Source: CAIKMD01 sp036501365
GTDB lineage: Bacteria > Pseudomonadota > Alphaproteobacteria > ATCC43930 > CGMCC-115725
DNA: 64,000 nt
NCBI GenBank assembly: GCA_036501365.1
Contig: DASYAL010000019.1
Coordinates: 1 to 64,000, forward strand
Reading direction: 5' to 3'
Below, piece after piece: positions 26,198-34,292 of this stretch; the stretch's first letter is position 1, and each line of letters begins with the position of its first letter. Both the position numbers and the translations under genes were made by a program. The notes beneath the pieces were generated by a model. The model saw only the letters and a program-made list of their open reading frames with translations, searched no databases and had not been told where the DNA came from.

Positions 26198-28036
26198 TTG
26201 AGCGCCTCCTCATCAACGACCGCCGGCACCGCTCCCGCCGCCCGCGAGTTCTCGCACGCCACCTGGCCGCTAATGCGCCGGCTGGTGGTCGAGTTCCTAC
26301 GCCCGCATCTCTTCAAGCTGATCCTCGCTTTCGCGGCGATGGGCGTCGTCGCCGGCGCGACCGCGGCCAATGCCTGGATGATGCAGCCGCTGATGGACAA
26401 GGTGTTCGTCGAGCACGACGAGACCCTGCTGCTGCTGATCCCGGGCGCGGTGATCGCGCTGGCGTTGATCAAGGGCTTCGCCGGCTATGCCCAATCGGTC
26501 TGGATGACCACCATCGGCCAGCGCCTCGTCGCCGACATCCAGGTGAAGCTCTTCGCCCGGCTGATGCGCGCGGACCTCGCCTATTTCCACGCCAATCCCG
26601 CCGGCACGCTGATCTCGCGTTTCGTCACCGACGCCGGGCTGCTGCGCGGCTGCGCCACCAACATCATGGCCGGCATCGGCAAGGAAGCGGTGACCGCGGT
26701 CTTCCTCGTCGCGCTGATGTTCTATCAGGATTGGCTCCTGGCGCTGATCGCCTCGATCGCCTTCCCGATCGCGTTCCGGCCGATGCAGCGCATCGGCAAG
26801 CGCATGCGCCGCGTCTCGGCCAACACCCAGGTCGAGACCGGGCAGTTCATGACCCTGCTCAACGAGACCTTCCAGGGCGCGCGCTACGTCAAGGCCTATG
26901 GCATGGAGGCCTACGAGATGTCGCGCGCCGAGCGCATCATCGAGAGCCTCTATGGTCTCGTCGAGAAGGCGCAGCGCGTGCGCTCGATCTCCTCGCCGCT
27001 GATGGAGGCCTTGGGCGGCATCGCGGTGGCGCTGGTCATCCTCTATGGCGGCCATCAGGTGCTGAACGGCGTGCGCACGCCGGGCGCTTTCTTTTCCTTT
27101 ATCGCCGCGCTGCTGCTCGCCTACCAGCCGCTGAAGACCTTGGCCGGCCTCAACGCCAGCTTGCAGGAAGGCCTTGCCGCGGCGCAGCGGCTCTTCACCG
27201 TGCTCGATATCGAGCCCGATATTTACGACCGCGCCGGCGCCGCGGTGCTGCGCGTCTCGGGCGGCGCGGTGCGGTTCGAGGATGTGCGCTTCTCTTACGA
27301 AGCCGGGGCGCAGGCGCTGCGCGGCGCGACGCTCGAGATCCCCGCCGGCAAGACCGTGGCGCTGGTCGGCGCGTCGGGCGCCGGCAAGTCGACGATCATG
27401 AATCTGATCCCGCGCTTCTACGACACCAATGCCGGCGCGATCCTGATCGACGGCCAGGATGTGCGCGAGGTGACTCTCGCCTCGCTGCGCGCCGCGATCG
27501 GCCTCGTCAGCCAGGAGGTCAGCCTCTTCGACGACACGGTGCGCGCCAACATCGCCTATGGCCGCTTCGGCGCGAGCGAGGAGGAGATCGTCGCCGCCGC
27601 CAAGGCCGCCGCCGCCGACGAATTCATCCGCGCCTTGCCGCAAGGCTACGACACGGCGGTCGGCGAGCACGGCGTCAAGCTCTCGGGCGGGCAGCGCCAG
27701 CGTCTCTCGATCGCGCGCGCAATGCTGAAGAACGCGCCGATCTTGCTGCTCGACGAGGCGACCTCGGCGCTCGACACCGAATCCGAGCGCCAGGTGCAGG
27801 GGGCGCTGAAATCGCTGATGCAGGGCCGCACCACCCTGGTGATCGCGCATCGTCTCTCGACCGTGCTCGAAGCCGACATCATCTATGTGATCGATAGCGG
27901 CCGCGTGGTCGAGCGCGGCACCCATGCCGAATTGCTCCGCCGCAACGGCACTTATGCGCGGCTGCATGCGCTGCAATTCCTCGGCCGCGACGGCGCCGCG
28001 CCGCTGCAAGCCGCCTCGCTCGAGGCTTCGGCCTGA
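26198..28036 (+). CDS. msbA: Lipid A export ABC transporter, MsbA-like (fused permease/ATPase)
   Basis: A 612-residue half-transporter that flips lipid A-core or related lipids across the inner membrane. About six helices cover residues 35-320. The ATPase has Walker A GASGAGKST, the signature LSGGQRQRLSIARA, Walker B ILLLDEATSALD and the switch histidine in LVIAHRLST. The context with waaA, lpxK and lpxL supports the MsbA call over a generic exporter. The TTG at 26198 has AGG only two bases upstream, which is too close, and ATG at 26273 would shorten the cytoplasmic N-terminus, so the start is uncertain. Its TGA begins a 15-bp tandem repeat. Confidence 0.9.
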   Translation: MSASSSTTAGTAPAAREFSHATWPLMRRLVVEFLRPHLFKLILAFAAMGVVAGATAANAWMMQPLMDKVFVEHDETLLLLIPGAVIALALIKGFAGYAQSVWMTTIGQRLVADIQVKLFARLMRADLAYFHANPAGTLISRFVTDAGLLRGCATNIMAGIGKEAVTAVFLVALMFYQDWLLALIASIAFPIAFRPMQRIGKRMRRVSANTQVETGQFMTLLNETFQGARYVKAYGMEAYEMSRAERIIESLYGLVEKAQRVRSISSPLMEALGGIAVALVILYGGHQVLNGVRTPGAFFSFIAALLLAYQPLKTLAGLNASLQEGLAAAQRLFTVLDIEPDIYDRAGAAVLRVSGGAVRFEDVRFSYEAGAQALRGATLEIPAGKTVALVGASGAGKSTIMNLIPRFYDTNAGAILIDGQDVREVTLASLRAAIGLVSQEVSLFDDTVRANIAYGRFGASEEEIVAAAKAAAADEFIRALPQGYDTAVGEHGVKLSGGQRQRLSIARAMLKNAPILLLDEATSALDTESERQVQGALKSLMQGRTTLVIAHRLSTVLEADIIYVIDSGRVVERGTHAELLRRNGTYARLHALQFLGRDGAAPLQAASLEASA

Positions 28037-28087
28037 GCGATGGGGGCCTGAGCGATGGCGGCCTGAGCGATGGAGGGCTGAGCGATG
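28034..28087 (+). repeat. 15-bp tandem repeat of the msbA stop/start junction
   Basis: TGAGCGATG occurs at 28034, 28049, 28064 and 28079, an exact 15-base period. The first TGA is the msbA stop. The last ATG (28085) is the start of the next gene. The two ATGs between and the first one each open a three-codon frame (M-G-A, M-A-A, M-E-G) closed by the next TGA, all in the same frame as both flanking genes. Confidence 0.9.
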
Positions 28088-28828
28088 CGGCTCACCAAGC
28101 GCTGGCTGCGCTCGAAATCCAGCCTCGGCCTCGCCTCCTGGCTGATCGCCGCTTATGCGCGCGCGATCTGGGCAACCGGCCGTTGGCAGATCGAGGGCCG
28201 CGAGCACCTGCTGCGTCTCCATGAGCAGGGCCGTCCGACCCTGGCGGCGTTCTGGCACGGGCGCATTCTGGTGATGCCCTTCGCCTGGCATCGGCGCACG
28301 CCGTTCCACATGCTGATCTCGTCGCATGTCGACGGCCGCCTGATCGCCGGCGCGGTCAGCTATTTCGGCATCGACTGGATCGCCGGCTCGTCGAGCGAGG
28401 GCGGCGGCGCCGCGCTGCGCAGCATGCTCCGCCATTTGAAGGCCGGCGATGGCGTCGGCATCACCCCCGACGGTCCCGACGGTCCGGCGATGCGCGCCAA
28501 GGCCGGCATCGTCGCCGCGGCACGGCTGTCGCGCGCGGCGGTCTTGCCGGTGAGCTATGCGACGCGCTGGCGGCGCATCCTCGGAAGCTGGGACCGCTTC
28601 CATCTGCCGCTGCCTTTCAGCCGCGGCGTGATGATCTATGGCGAGCCGATCGAGGTCGGCGATGCCGCCAATGACGCCGCGCTCGAGGCGTGCCGCGCGC
28701 TGATCGAGCAGCGCCTCAACGCGATCACCGCCGACGCCGATCGCCGCATGGGCCATGACGCCGTCGCGCCGGGCACCTTGAGCCGCACCGCCTTGCGCGA
28801 TCTGAAGCGCGCGGAGCAGCGGCGATGA
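28085..28828 (+). CDS. DUF374 lysophospholipid acyltransferase-like protein
   Basis: A 247-residue protein of the DUF374 group, related to glycerolipid acyltransferases and regularly found next to waaA and lpxK in alphaproteobacteria. FWHGRILVMPF resembles the HX4D-type catalytic block, LISSHVDGRLIAGAVSYFGI follows, and GVGITPDGPDGPAMRAKAG is the family's most conserved motif. A probable membrane-associated N-terminal helix is present. It starts at the ATG of the last 15-bp repeat unit and ends with an ATGA overlap with waaA. A lipid A or core acyl-transfer role is inferred from neighbours. Confidence 0.88.
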   Translation: MRLTKRWLRSKSSLGLASWLIAAYARAIWATGRWQIEGREHLLRLHEQGRPTLAAFWHGRILVMPFAWHRRTPFHMLISSHVDGRLIAGAVSYFGIDWIAGSSSEGGGAALRSMLRHLKAGDGVGITPDGPDGPAMRAKAGIVAAARLSRAAVLPVSYATRWRRILGSWDRFHLPLPFSRGVMIYGEPIEVGDAANDAALEACRALIEQRLNAITADADRRMGHDAVAPGTLSRTALRDLKRAEQRR

Positions 28829-30117
28829 GTCTCCTCGGGCTCTACCAGGCCGGCACCACGGCGCTCGGTCCGGTGGTCGCGCTCTATCTCGCGCGGCGCA
28901 TGGCGCACGGCAAGGAGGATCGCGAGCGTTTCGCCGAGCGCCAGGGTCATGCCAGCCGCTTGCGGCCGCCGGGGCCGTTGCTCTGGGTGCACGCCGCAAG
29001 CAACGGCGAGGCGGTGTCGATGCTGTCGCTGATCGACCGGCTGCTGGTCGAGCGCCCGGCGCTGTCGGTGCTGGTGACGACCGGCACCGTCACCTCGGCG
29101 CGGCTCCTGGCGCATCGCCTGCCCGCCGACCGCGCCTGGCACCAATACGTGCCGGTCGATCGCGCCGCTTATGTGCGGCGCTTCCTCGATCATTGGCGGC
29201 CCGATCTCGCGCTTTGGGTCGAGTCCGAGCTCTGGCCCAACCTCGTCGCCGAGACCGATCGCGCCGGCGTGCCGCTGCTCTTGTTGAACGGCCGCATGTC
29301 GCTGCGCTCGTTCCGCGGCTGGCAGCGCGTGCCCGGCCTCATCGGCCCGCTGCTCGCCGCCTTCGAGCTCTGCCTCGCCCAGGACGACGTGCAGGCCGAC
29401 CGCCTGCGCCGCCTCGGCGCGGCGGCGGCGACCTCGGTCGGCGATCTCAAGACCGCGGCGGCGCCGCTGCCTTACGACGAGGGCGAGCTTGCCCGTATCG
29501 CCGCCGATGCCGGCAACCGGCCGCTCTGGCTCGCCGCCTCGACCCATGCCGGCGAGGAAGAAGCCGCCGCCGAGGTCCATCGCAGCCTGATCCGCGAGCG
29601 GCCGGGCCTGCTCACCATCATCGCGCCGCGGCATCCGGCGCGGGCGGCCGAGATCGCCGCAATGCTCGAGCAGCGCGGTCTCACCGTCGCGCGGCGCTCG
29701 GCGGGCGACGCGCTCGATGCCAGCATCGACATCTACCTCGCCGACACGCTGGGCGAGCTCGGCCTCTTCTACCGTCTCGCCGGCATTGCCTTCATCGGCG
29801 GCTCGCTGACGCCGGTCGGCGGTCACAATCCGCTCGAAGCGGCGCTGCTCGACTGCGCCATCCTGCACGGACCCGATATGAGCAATTGCGCGGTGATGAC
29901 GCAGAGCCTCAGCGAGGCCGGCGCCAGCATCAAGATCGAGGACGCCGCCGCGCTCGCCACCGCCGTGCGCCGACTGCTCGGCGATCCGGTCGAGCGCGCC
30001 GGCCGCGCCGCCGCCGCGGCCGGCATCGCCAACGACAACCAGGCCGTGCTCGATGCGGTGCTGGCGCGGATCGCGCCCTGGCTCGATCGTCTCACCGTCC
30101 ATGCTGCAAGCGCCTGA
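28825..30117 (+). CDS. waaA: 3-deoxy-D-manno-octulosonic acid (Kdo) transferase
   Basis: A 430-residue GT-B glycosyltransferase that adds Kdo from CMP-Kdo to lipid IVA on the inner face of the inner membrane. An N-terminal helix anchors the protein. LLWVHAASNGEAVSMLSLIDRLL and LVTTGTVTSARLLA are the acceptor-domain signatures, VESELWPNLV and LLNGRMSLRSFRGW follow, and the donor domain has WLAASTHAGEEE and FIGGSLTPVGGHNPLEAA. The start overlaps the DUF374 stop (ATGA) and its last 17 bases overlap lpxK, so the four genes are tightly coupled. Confidence 0.96.
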   Translation: MSLLGLYQAGTTALGPVVALYLARRMAHGKEDRERFAERQGHASRLRPPGPLLWVHAASNGEAVSMLSLIDRLLVERPALSVLVTTGTVTSARLLAHRLPADRAWHQYVPVDRAAYVRRFLDHWRPDLALWVESELWPNLVAETDRAGVPLLLLNGRMSLRSFRGWQRVPGLIGPLLAAFELCLAQDDVQADRLRRLGAAAATSVGDLKTAAAPLPYDEGELARIAADAGNRPLWLAASTHAGEEEAAAEVHRSLIRERPGLLTIIAPRHPARAAEIAAMLEQRGLTVARRSAGDALDASIDIYLADTLGELGLFYRLAGIAFIGGSLTPVGGHNPLEAALLDCAILHGPDMSNCAVMTQSLSEAGASIKIEDAAALATAVRRLLGDPVERAGRAAAAAGIANDNQAVLDAVLARIAPWLDRLTVHAASA

Positions 30118-31072
30118 GTTCTGGGCACGGCCCGGACTCGCGTCGGACCTGCTCGCGCCGTTCGGCTGGGCCTATGGCGCGCTCGGCACGGCGCGACGCG
30201 GCCTGGCGCGGCCGGTGCATGTTGCCGCCCCGACGATCTGCGTCGGCAATCTCACGGCGGGCGGCGCCGGCAAGACACCGGTGGTGCTGAGCCTCGCGGC
30301 GCTGCTGCGCGACAAGGGCCGCCGGCCGCATATCCTCAGCCGCGGCTATGGCGGCAGCCGCAGAGGGCCGCTGCTTGTCGATGCAACGCACCACACGGCA
30401 CAGGACGTCGGCGACGAGCCGCTGCTACTCGCCGCCGCGGCGCCGACCTGGATCGGCGCCGACCGCCTCGCCTCGGCGCGCGCGGCGATCGAAGCCGGCG
30501 CCGACGGCCTCCTGCTCGATGACGGCTTCCAGAATCCGGCGCTTGCATATGACGTCGCGCTCGTCGTGATCGATGGCGGCTACGGCATCGGCAATGGCCG
30601 CGTCATGCCGGCGGGCCCGCTGCGCGAGCCGGTCGCGCCGGCGCTCGCGCGGGCGAGCGCGGTCGTGATGATCGGCACGCGCCCGCCGCCGCTCGCTCTC
30701 GGCCGCGTGCCGATGCTTCGCGCGCAACTCGCGCCGATCGCCGGCGATGATCTGAGAAACACGCACGTTGTCGCTTTCGCGGGCATCGGCCGGCCGGCGA
30801 AATTCTTCGCGACCCTGCGCGAGCTCGGCGCCGATCTCACCGCGACACGCGGCTTTCCCGACCATCATCCCTATGCCGAGAGCGATCTCCGCGCGCTCGA
30901 CGCGCGGGCGCAGGCCGATGGAGCCGCCCTCGTCACCACCGAGAAGGATTGGGTGCGGCTGCCGCCGGCCTGGCGCGAGAAGATCCGCGCGCTGAAGGTC
31001 GCGCTCTCCTGGGAGGATCGCGTCGCGCTCGACCGCATCCTCGCGCCGGCGCTAGCGAGCGCTCATGGCTAG
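30101..31072 (+). CDS. lpxK: Tetraacyldisaccharide 4'-kinase
   Basis: A 323-residue P-loop kinase that phosphorylates the 4' position of the lipid A disaccharide. The Walker A loop reads NLTAGGAGKTPVV, followed by LSRGYGGS, GDEPLLLA, and DGLLLDDGFQNPAL, the latter with the conserved DDGFQ. The C-terminal part holds VVAFAGIGRPAKFF and LVTTEKDWVRLPP, both typical. ATG at 30101 lies inside the end of waaA. The overlap with lpxL at the other end is eight bases. Confidence 0.96.
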   Translation: MLQAPEFWARPGLASDLLAPFGWAYGALGTARRGLARPVHVAAPTICVGNLTAGGAGKTPVVLSLAALLRDKGRRPHILSRGYGGSRRGPLLVDATHHTAQDVGDEPLLLAAAAPTWIGADRLASARAAIEAGADGLLLDDGFQNPALAYDVALVVIDGGYGIGNGRVMPAGPLREPVAPALARASAVVMIGTRPPPLALGRVPMLRAQLAPIAGDDLRNTHVVAFAGIGRPAKFFATLRELGADLTATRGFPDHHPYAESDLRALDARAQADGAALVTTEKDWVRLPPAWREKIRALKVALSWEDRVALDRILAPALASAHG

Positions 31073-31949
31073 CCGGGGCGCGATCCGTAATTTCGCCGAG
31101 GGCACCGGCGCCGTCATCGGCTATACCTTCTTTCGCCTGCTGCCGCTCGATTGGGCCTCGGCGCTCGGCGGCTTCGCCGCCCGCATGCTCGGTCCGCGCC
31201 TCGGCATCAGCAAGCGCGCCGACGAAAATCTGCGCCGCGCCTTGCCCGCGCTGAGTCCGGCCGAGCGCGGGCGCGTCATCCGCGGCATGTGGGACAATCT
31301 CGGCCGCGTCGTCGCCGAATATCCGCATCTCGATCAGTTCCGTCTCTTCGCCGACGACGGCCGCATCGAGGGGATCGATGCCGGCAACATCCTCGCGACC
31401 CGCGACCCGGCCAAGCGCTACATCTTCTTCTCGGCGCATTACGGCAATTGGGAGATCGCGATCCGCACCGCCGCGCAAGCGGGCTTCGAGGTCACCGGCG
31501 TCTATCGCGCGCCCAACAATCCGATCGTCGACCGCTTCATGCTCTGGGCGCGCGGCGCCGAAGGCGGCGAGCTGGTGCCGAAAGGCGACATCGCCGCCAA
31601 AAAGGCTTTCGGTGCGCTGCGCGAAGGCCGGGCGCTCTGCATGCTCGTTGACCAGAAGATGAATGACGGCATCCCGGTGCCGTTCTTCGGCCGCGACGCG
31701 ATGACCGCGCCGGCGCTCGCCGTCCTCGCGTTGCGCTACGACTGTGTGGTGGTGCCGATCCGCATGCAGCGCCTCGGCGGCGCGCGCTTTCGCATGATCT
31801 CCGAGCCGCCGCTGGCGCTGCCGAAGACCGGCAACACCGAGGCCGACCGCTTGGCGCTGATGACCGCGGTCAACGGCATCGTCGAGCGCTGGGTGCGCGA
31901 GCGGCCCGAGCAATGGCTCTGGCTGCACCGCCGCTGGCCGGACGCGTAG
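31065..31949 (+). CDS. lpxL: Lipid A acyltransferase (LpxL/HtrB family)
   Basis: A 294-residue late acyltransferase that adds a secondary acyl chain to Kdo2-lipid IVA. It has an N-terminal membrane-proximal helix, the catalytic H-x4-E in FSAHYGNWEIA, VYRAPNNPIVDRFML, a conserved LCMLVDQKMNDGIPVPFFGRDA block and a C-terminal VERWVRERPEQWLWLHRRW. It closes the msbA-DUF374-waaA-lpxK-lpxL operon and converges on the xseA-M23 gene with a 49-base gap. Which acyl chain is added cannot be read from sequence. Confidence 0.93.
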   Translation: MASRGAIRNFAEGTGAVIGYTFFRLLPLDWASALGGFAARMLGPRLGISKRADENLRRALPALSPAERGRVIRGMWDNLGRVVAEYPHLDQFRLFADDGRIEGIDAGNILATRDPAKRYIFFSAHYGNWEIAIRTAAQAGFEVTGVYRAPNNPIVDRFMLWARGAEGGELVPKGDIAAKKAFGALREGRALCMLVDQKMNDGIPVPFFGRDAMTAPALAVLALRYDCVVVPIRMQRLGGARFRMISEPPLALPKTGNTEADRLALMTAVNGIVERWVRERPEQWLWLHRRWPDA

Positions 31950-31998
31950 CACAAGCGAGCGCCGCAGCTTCAGGCGCGGGCCGTCGTGCGAGGCGAAA

Positions 31999-32880
31999 TC
32001 AGCTTCCCGGCATCTTTCCAGCGACGAGCTGCGGATCGAGCCGTACCTGATACCAGGCGACGCCCCAATGGAGATTGGGGCCGGTGGCGCGGCCGGTCGC
32101 GCCGAGCGTGCCGATCACCTGGCCTTGCGCGACCTTGTCGCCGCGCTTCACATCGAGCTTGCTGAGATGGACGTAGATCGTCGAGAGGCCATAGCCGTGA
32201 TCGATGATCACCGTGCCGCCGGTGAAATAGAGATCGTGCTCCGCCAAGGTGATGGTGCCGGCGCCGGCAGCCTTGATCGGCGTGCCCGCCGGCGCCGCGA
32301 TGTCGACGCCCAGATGCGGCGCGCGCGGCTGGCCGTCGAGGATGCTCTGGCTGCCATAGATGCCGCTGATCGTGCCGGTGACCGGCCATAGGAGCTTCTG
32401 CTCGAAATCGAGCGCGCCGCTGCTGGTGGCGAGCGCGGCGTCGAGCTCGGCGCTTTCGCGATGGATGCGCTGGAGCGTCTTGGCATCGGGCGTGACCTGC
32501 TCCTGCGGCAGCCCGTCGATGCGGCGCACATCCCATTGCCGCGGCGCCACAGCGAGATCGCGATGCGTCTTGCTGCCATCGGCGAAGGTAACATCGAGCG
32601 CCGCCTTAGCTGCCGCATCGCGGCCGAAGCCGAGAATGAAATGCCCGTCCGGCGCGACCCGCACCGGCTGGCCGTCGAGCGCGACCGTGGCGCCGGGATC
32701 GACGGTGCCGCGGATGAGCGCGCCTTGCGTCGCCGCGCCGTCGAGCGCGAGCGCCGCGGCCGACGCATGGCCGCTGAAAGCCAGAAGCGCGAACAAGGCG
32801 ATGCCGAAAAGCTTGCCCTGATCGGCGGGATCGGTCTTGCGCTTGCGCGCTTTCGCCTCGCCCTCGGATTTCGCGACCAC
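31999..32880 (-). CDS. M23/LytM peptidase module, possibly made separately from an internal GTG
   Basis: This is the C-terminal part of the xseA frame described as a possible separate product. A GTG at 32880 would give a 293-residue protein with a basic N-region (KARKRK), a hydrophobic core (LFGIALFALLAF) and an Ala-x-Ala-like end (GHASA), a good signal peptide. No convincing ribosome site precedes it. The LytM domain has the zinc motif HLGVD (H637 and D641 in fusion numbering) and VHLSKL, but the last motif reads GPNLHWGV, with Asn717 where the catalytic HxH normally has its first histidine. It may therefore be a cell-wall hydrolase or an inactive LytM regulator. Confidence 0.5.
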   Translation of the reverse strand: MVAKSEGEAKARKRKTDPADQGKLFGIALFALLAFSGHASAAALALDGAATQGALIRGTVDPGATVALDGQPVRVAPDGHFILGFGRDAAAKAALDVTFADGSKTHRDLAVAPRQWDVRRIDGLPQEQVTPDAKTLQRIHRESAELDAALATSSGALDFEQKLLWPVTGTISGIYGSQSILDGQPRAPHLGVDIAAPAGTPIKAAGAGTITLAEHDLYFTGGTVIIDHGYGLSTIYVHLSKLDVKRGDKVAQGQVIGTLGATGRATGPNLHWGVAWYQVRLDPQLVAGKMPGS

Positions 32881-34224
32881 CGTGCCGTCATGGAATTCGA
32901 TGGTGAGCGACGTGCCCGGCGGCACCTGGCTCGCGGCGGTCAAGACATGGCCGCGGGCGCGTATGATCGCATAGCCGCGCTCCAATTGCTGCTCGAGCGC
33001 GCGATAGAAGGCGAACAGTCGCGCCCCGGCGCTTTCGACGATGCCATACTGCCGCTCGAGGAACCGCGCCTTCGCCGCATCGAGCCGCGGCCAAAGCTGC
33101 ATCAGCCGCTCGCGCTGAAGCTCGAGCTGATGGTTCAGCGCGGCGCCGCTGATGCGGTCGGCGGCGGCTTTGAGATGCAGCAATTGCACGCGCAGGAACT
33201 GGCGCATCGATTGGCGGAGCCGCTCGGCGCGGTCGTCGAGCCGCTGCGCTGCCTGGTGGATCAGCGCGACCGGATCGGGCAGGCCTCGAGCCAAGCCCGC
33301 CAGATGTGTCCGCTGCTCAGCCAACCCGCGCGACCAGGCGCGTACCAGGCGCGTGCCCTTGGCCTCGATCTCGGCGATCAGTTCCAGACGCACCGGCACC
33401 GCGATCTCGGCGGCGGCGGTCGGAGTCGGCGCGCGGCGGTCGCTGGCGTAGTCGATGAGGGTGGTGTCGGTCTCGTGGCCGACCGCCGAGATCAGCGGAA
33501 TCGCGGAGGCGGCGGCGGCGCGCACGACGATCTCCTCGTTGAAGGCCATCAGGTCTTCGAGACTGCCGCCGCCGCGCGCGACGATGAGAAGATCGGGCCG
33601 CGGCACCGGGCCGCCGGGCGGCAGCGCGTTGAAACCGGTGATCGCCGCCGCGATCTGTTGCGCGGCGTCTTCTCCCTGAACGGCAACCGGCCAGACCAGA
33701 ACGCGGCGCGGGAAACGGTCGGCGAGGCGATGGAGGATGTCGCGGATGACGGCGCCGCTCGGCGAGGTGACGACGCCGATCGTATCGGGCAGATAAGGCA
33801 GCGGCCGCTTGCGGCCGGCATCGAACAGACCTTCGGCCTCGAGCTTCTTCTTGCGGTCTTCGAGCAGCTTTAGGAGCGCGCCGATGCCGGCGAGCTCGAC
33901 GCTCTCGATCACGAGCTGGTATTTCGAGCGTCCGGGATAGGTGGTGAGCTTGCCGGCGCAGACCACCTCCATTCCGTCTTCGGGCTTGAGCCCCAAACGC
34001 TGCGCGGTCATGCGCCAGATCACGGCGTCGAGCACCGCCTCCTCGTCCTTCAAGGCGAGATAACAATGTCCCGAGGAATGGCGCTTGAAGCCCGAGATCT
34101 CGCCGCGGACGCGGACATAGGCGAAATTCTGCTCGACCGTGCGCTTCAAGAGCGCCGAGATTTCGGAAACCGAATATTCCGGCAGATTGCTGTGCAGCGT
34201 GGCGGGCGCGGAAGTATCGCTCAT
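31999..34224 (-). CDS. xseA: Exodeoxyribonuclease VII large subunit fused in frame to an M23 peptidase domain
   Basis: One uninterrupted 741-codon frame. Residues 1-473 are a full XseA: the N-terminal OB-fold (EYSVSEISALLKRTVEQ), RGEISGFKRHSSGHCYLALKD, TSPSGAVIRDIL, VARGGGSLEDLMAFNEE, SAVGHETDTTLIDYASDRRAPTPTAAAE, a coiled coil, and the usual C-terminal tail ending QGKLF. XseA with XseB degrades single-stranded DNA in the cytoplasm. With no stop, the frame continues GIALFALLAFSGHASA, which reads as a signal-peptide core, then a periplasmic-type domain and an M23 (LytM) domain at about 615-730. Cytoplasmic and exported modules in one chain do not fit together, so an internal start, a lost stop or an assembly error should be considered. 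Confidence 0.85.
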   Translation of the reverse strand: MSDTSAPATLHSNLPEYSVSEISALLKRTVEQNFAYVRVRGEISGFKRHSSGHCYLALKDEEAVLDAVIWRMTAQRLGLKPEDGMEVVCAGKLTTYPGRSKYQLVIESVELAGIGALLKLLEDRKKKLEAEGLFDAGRKRPLPYLPDTIGVVTSPSGAVIRDILHRLADRFPRRVLVWPVAVQGEDAAQQIAAAITGFNALPPGGPVPRPDLLIVARGGGSLEDLMAFNEEIVVRAAAASAIPLISAVGHETDTTLIDYASDRRAPTPTAAAEIAVPVRLELIAEIEAKGTRLVRAWSRGLAEQRTHLAGLARGLPDPVALIHQAAQRLDDRAERLRQSMRQFLRVQLLHLKAAADRISGAALNHQLELQRERLMQLWPRLDAAKARFLERQYGIVESAGARLFAFYRALEQQLERGYAIIRARGHVLTAASQVPPGTSLTIEFHDGTVVAKSEGEAKARKRKTDPADQGKLFGIALFALLAFSGHASAAALALDGAATQGALIRGTVDPGATVALDGQPVRVAPDGHFILGFGRDAAAKAALDVTFADGSKTHRDLAVAPRQWDVRRIDGLPQEQVTPDAKTLQRIHRESAELDAALATSSGALDFEQKLLWPVTGTISGIYGSQSILDGQPRAPHLGVDIAAPAGTPIKAAGAGTITLAEHDLYFTGGTVIIDHGYGLSTIYVHLSKLDVKRGDKVAQGQVIGTLGATGRATGPNLHWGVAWYQVRLDPQLVAGKMPGS

Positions 34225-34292
34225 CAGAGGCGCAGCATAGGACCGGAGCGGGCGGCACGGAACCGCGGCGCCGCCTTGCGGTTAGGATGCCG

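Noticed and set aside
25977..26216. Upstream extension of the lipid kinase gene
   Set aside because: No conserved sequence; a good GGAG-preceded ATG exists at 25976 and the extension crosses the msbA promoter area.
26297..28999. 900-codon minus-strand frame opposite msbA and the DUF374 gene
   Set aside because: Shadow of the coding strand; low-complexity basic/acidic sequence only.
32208..32891. Alternative ATG-started frame across the XseA-M23 junction
   Set aside because: Low-complexity Arg/Ser/Pro product; does not encode either domain.
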